Part shown: piece by piece, positions 12,869-14,120 of the stretch
Position numbering within the stretch: the stretch's first letter is position 1
How the letters are laid out: each line of letters starts with the position of its first letter
From: Flavipsychrobacter sp.
Lineage (GTDB): Bacteria > Bacteroidota > Bacteroidia > Chitinophagales > Chitinophagaceae
NCBI GenBank assembly: GCA_021156265.1
Contig: JAJNBR010000105.1
Span: 1 to 14,120, forward strand
Length of the DNA stretch: 14,120 nucleotides
Reading direction: 5' to 3'
Program-made: the position numbers and the translations under genes
The notes under the pieces: model-generated
What the model saw: the letters and a program-made list of their open reading frames with translations, nothing else
What the model was told of the DNA's origin: nothing
Database searches by the model: none

Positions 12869-13168
12869 AGGCGAAGCGTTATAACGCTTACAGTTGTATG
12901 TGACGGCAATGCAAAGCACTGCATACACGAGTATCGGTGTGGATATGTAAAGTTGGAAAGAGGATTGCCGTAAACCCGGCAAAAAAGGTTGCGCCGCTCA
13001 GAAGTCTCACTGCACCATGTAAATATATAACCCGATTTCCTAGAAAAAAAGCGATAAACGGGCTTTTTACGATTATATGCAACGAAATGCGCCTTTCATT
13101 CGCTGAAACTGGAATATCATCCCTCGAACGGGGCGGCAATCAAGCTGCATTTACTATCTTGGCCAGGT
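12869..13168. other. 300-nt intergenic region before the outer-membrane barrel gene
   Basis: No credible gene: the one long plus frame here (12937-13305) overlaps the start of the barrel gene in another frame and looks non-coding. The region holds the palindrome described at 12874-12889 and a loose TGTATG/CATACA inverted repeat (around 12895-12928). I could not place a convincing TTG/TAnnTTTG promoter for the downstream gene, so its control may need another factor. Confidence 0.5.
12874..12889. promoter_or_regulatory. 16-bp perfect palindrome, candidate operator
   Basis: AAGCGTTATAACGCTT is its own reverse complement over 16 bases. It starts six bases after the odhB terminator T-run and lies 280 nt before the barrel gene start. 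No T-run follows, so it is better read as a protein-binding site than as a terminator. Confidence 0.45.
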
Positions 13169-14120
13169 ATGAAACCGTTGCTTGTAGCCCTATTCATGTT
13201 GTGCCTTTGCCCGGCAATAGCGCAACCTGTTTTACAAGGCACTATATACAACAACCTGCGGCAGCCCGTTCCGTTCGCGACACTACTAATTCAACATCTT
13301 CCTGATAGCACAGTTGTCAAAATGGATGTGGCGGACTCTAACGGCACATACGCTATACAAATAGCTGAAGCTGCCAATCTCCTGGTAAAAGCGATCGCAG
13401 CGGGCTACGCCCCCGGCTACATTATTGCAGTAACCGATAAACCACAGGATATCATATTAAAGCCACTCGGTAAAGAACTCGCTGCGGTCACAGTCAACTC
13501 ATCGAGGCCACTGATAGAACGCAAGGCAGACCGTATGGTGCTAAACGTAGAGAACACCATATCTGCCATCGGGTCTGACGCGTTTGAGTTGTTGAAAAAG
13601 GCGCCCGGCGTGCGCGTAGGTAACAGTTCCGTGTCTATAGCAGGAAAGAATACTGTGAGTATTATGGTAGACGACAGGCTGCTGCAACTGGGTGGTGAAG
13701 AACTCGAAGCTATGCTGCGCACTATCAAAGCCGATAACATCTCGAAGATAGAAGTGATCACCACGCCACCCGCCAAATACGATGCTGAAGGCAACACGGG
13801 TATCATCAACATTGTGACCGCTAAAAGAAAACGCGAAGGCCTAAACGGCAATGTCTATTTGACCAGCTGGCTGATCAGCGATGCAGTGTTCTCGCGCTAT
13901 GAACTGGGAGCAGATTACAACATTAGCAGGCGGGCGATACTCGGTATCATGTATACCATAGGGCATACCAACAGGTTCGTCGACCAGGCCTATGTCAATA
14001 CCATAACCAGCGATGTATCGGGAAATATAGATTCCCTGCAACGCTCGCGTGCACTGGTTGCCGAAAAAGGATTGCGCAATGTGATCCACCTGAACTATGA
14101 ATGGAAAATTGACAGCGGTG
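13169..14120 (+). CDS. Outer-membrane beta-barrel family protein with carboxypeptidase-like N-domain and TonB-type plug, 3'-truncated
   Basis: The frame stays open from ATG 13169 to the window end (317 residues seen). A signal peptide (MKPLLVALFMLCLCPAIA|Q) starts the protein. Residues about 20-98 form a CarboxypepD_reg-like beta-sandwich (QGTIYNNLRQPVPFATLLI, then DSNGTYAIQI). Residues about 105-218 form a plug: VTVNSSRPLIERKADRMVLN, LLKKAPGVRV at 141-150, VSIMVDDRLL, and IEVITTPPAKYDAEGNTG from 195. Barrel strands begin after about 225. This order is that of the 'outer membrane beta-barrel family protein' group (OMP_b-brl_3), TonB-receptor relatives common in Bacteroidota. The substrate is unknown; no susD-like gene is visible in the window, but the downstream side is not seen. 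The barrel should extend for several hundred more residues. Confidence 0.9.
   Translation, partial: MKPLLVALFMLCLCPAIAQPVLQGTIYNNLRQPVPFATLLIQHLPDSTVVKMDVADSNGTYAIQIAEAANLLVKAIAAGYAPGYIIAVTDKPQDIILKPLGKELAAVTVNSSRPLIERKADRMVLNVENTISAIGSDAFELLKKAPGVRVGNSSVSIAGKNTVSIMVDDRLLQLGGEELEAMLRTIKADNISKIEVITTPPAKYDAEGNTGIINIVTAKRKREGLNGNVYLTSWLISDAVFSRYELGADYNISRRAILGIMYTIGHTNRFVDQAYVNTITSDVSGNIDSLQRSRALVAEKGLRNVIHLNYEWKIDSG

Noticed and set aside
12937..13305. 122-residue plus-strand frame
   Set aside because: It overlaps the signal peptide and N-domain coding region of the barrel gene in another frame, has a patchwork composition, and shows no domain.

Overview
The window looks like chromosomal core DNA from a member of the Bacteroidota, most likely the Chitinophagaceae or a near relative. 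Two proteins end in type IX secretion (T9SS) C-terminal sorting domains. The right edge carries an outer-membrane beta-barrel protein with a CarboxypepD_reg-like domain and a plug. Several upstream regions fit the Bacteroidota promoter pattern TTG-N19..21-TAnnTTTG, and only one gene shows a clear Shine-Dalgarno sequence. I see no rRNA, tRNA, CRISPR array, insertion sequence, phage gene or recognisable defence locus.

Layout. (1) Positions 1-2471, plus strand: two tandem paralogous outer-membrane beta-barrel genes (the first cut by the window edge), an unrecognised exported protein, and a 91-residue helical protein. (2) Positions 2474-3434, minus strand: a DUF1697 protein and, upstream of it, an unrecognised 116-residue protein with its own terminator. 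(3) Positions 3619-4447: a small exported single-span membrane protein (plus) and a 70-residue protein (minus), separated by a 316-nt gap holding a terminator for each strand. (4) Positions 4657-6087, plus: an 83-residue protein, a GNAT acetyltransferase, and an exported protein that resembles a papain-fold peptidase whose nucleophile has become Ser. (5) Positions 6140-7330, minus: a T9SS cargo protein, convergent on region 4 across a bidirectional terminator. (6) Positions 7454-10250, plus: a TolB-like beta-propeller protein and a nine-motif 'ELWVTDGT' repeat protein with a T9SS domain, each with a near-identical terminator. (7) Positions 10447-11468: a CrcB/FluC fluoride channel (plus) converging on an MgtC/SapB family protein (minus), with overlapping stop codons. 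(8) Positions 11582-12811, plus: odhB/sucB, the E2 subunit of 2-oxoglutarate dehydrogenase, with a very good promoter and a strong terminator. (9) Positions 13169-14120, plus: the start of the outer-membrane barrel protein, running off the window.

The genes mostly look like independent short transcription units rather than one pathway. The common thread is the cell envelope: at least eight products carry an export signal or lie in a membrane. Points worth a second look are the Cys-to-Ser papain-like protein (5389-6087), an exact 11-residue loss in one unit of the otherwise 48-residue ELW repeat, three CATGACA repeats in a divergent promoter region, a 16-bp perfect palindrome after odhB, and two convergent gene junctions with no room for a terminator. 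I did not find a convincing new multi-gene system.
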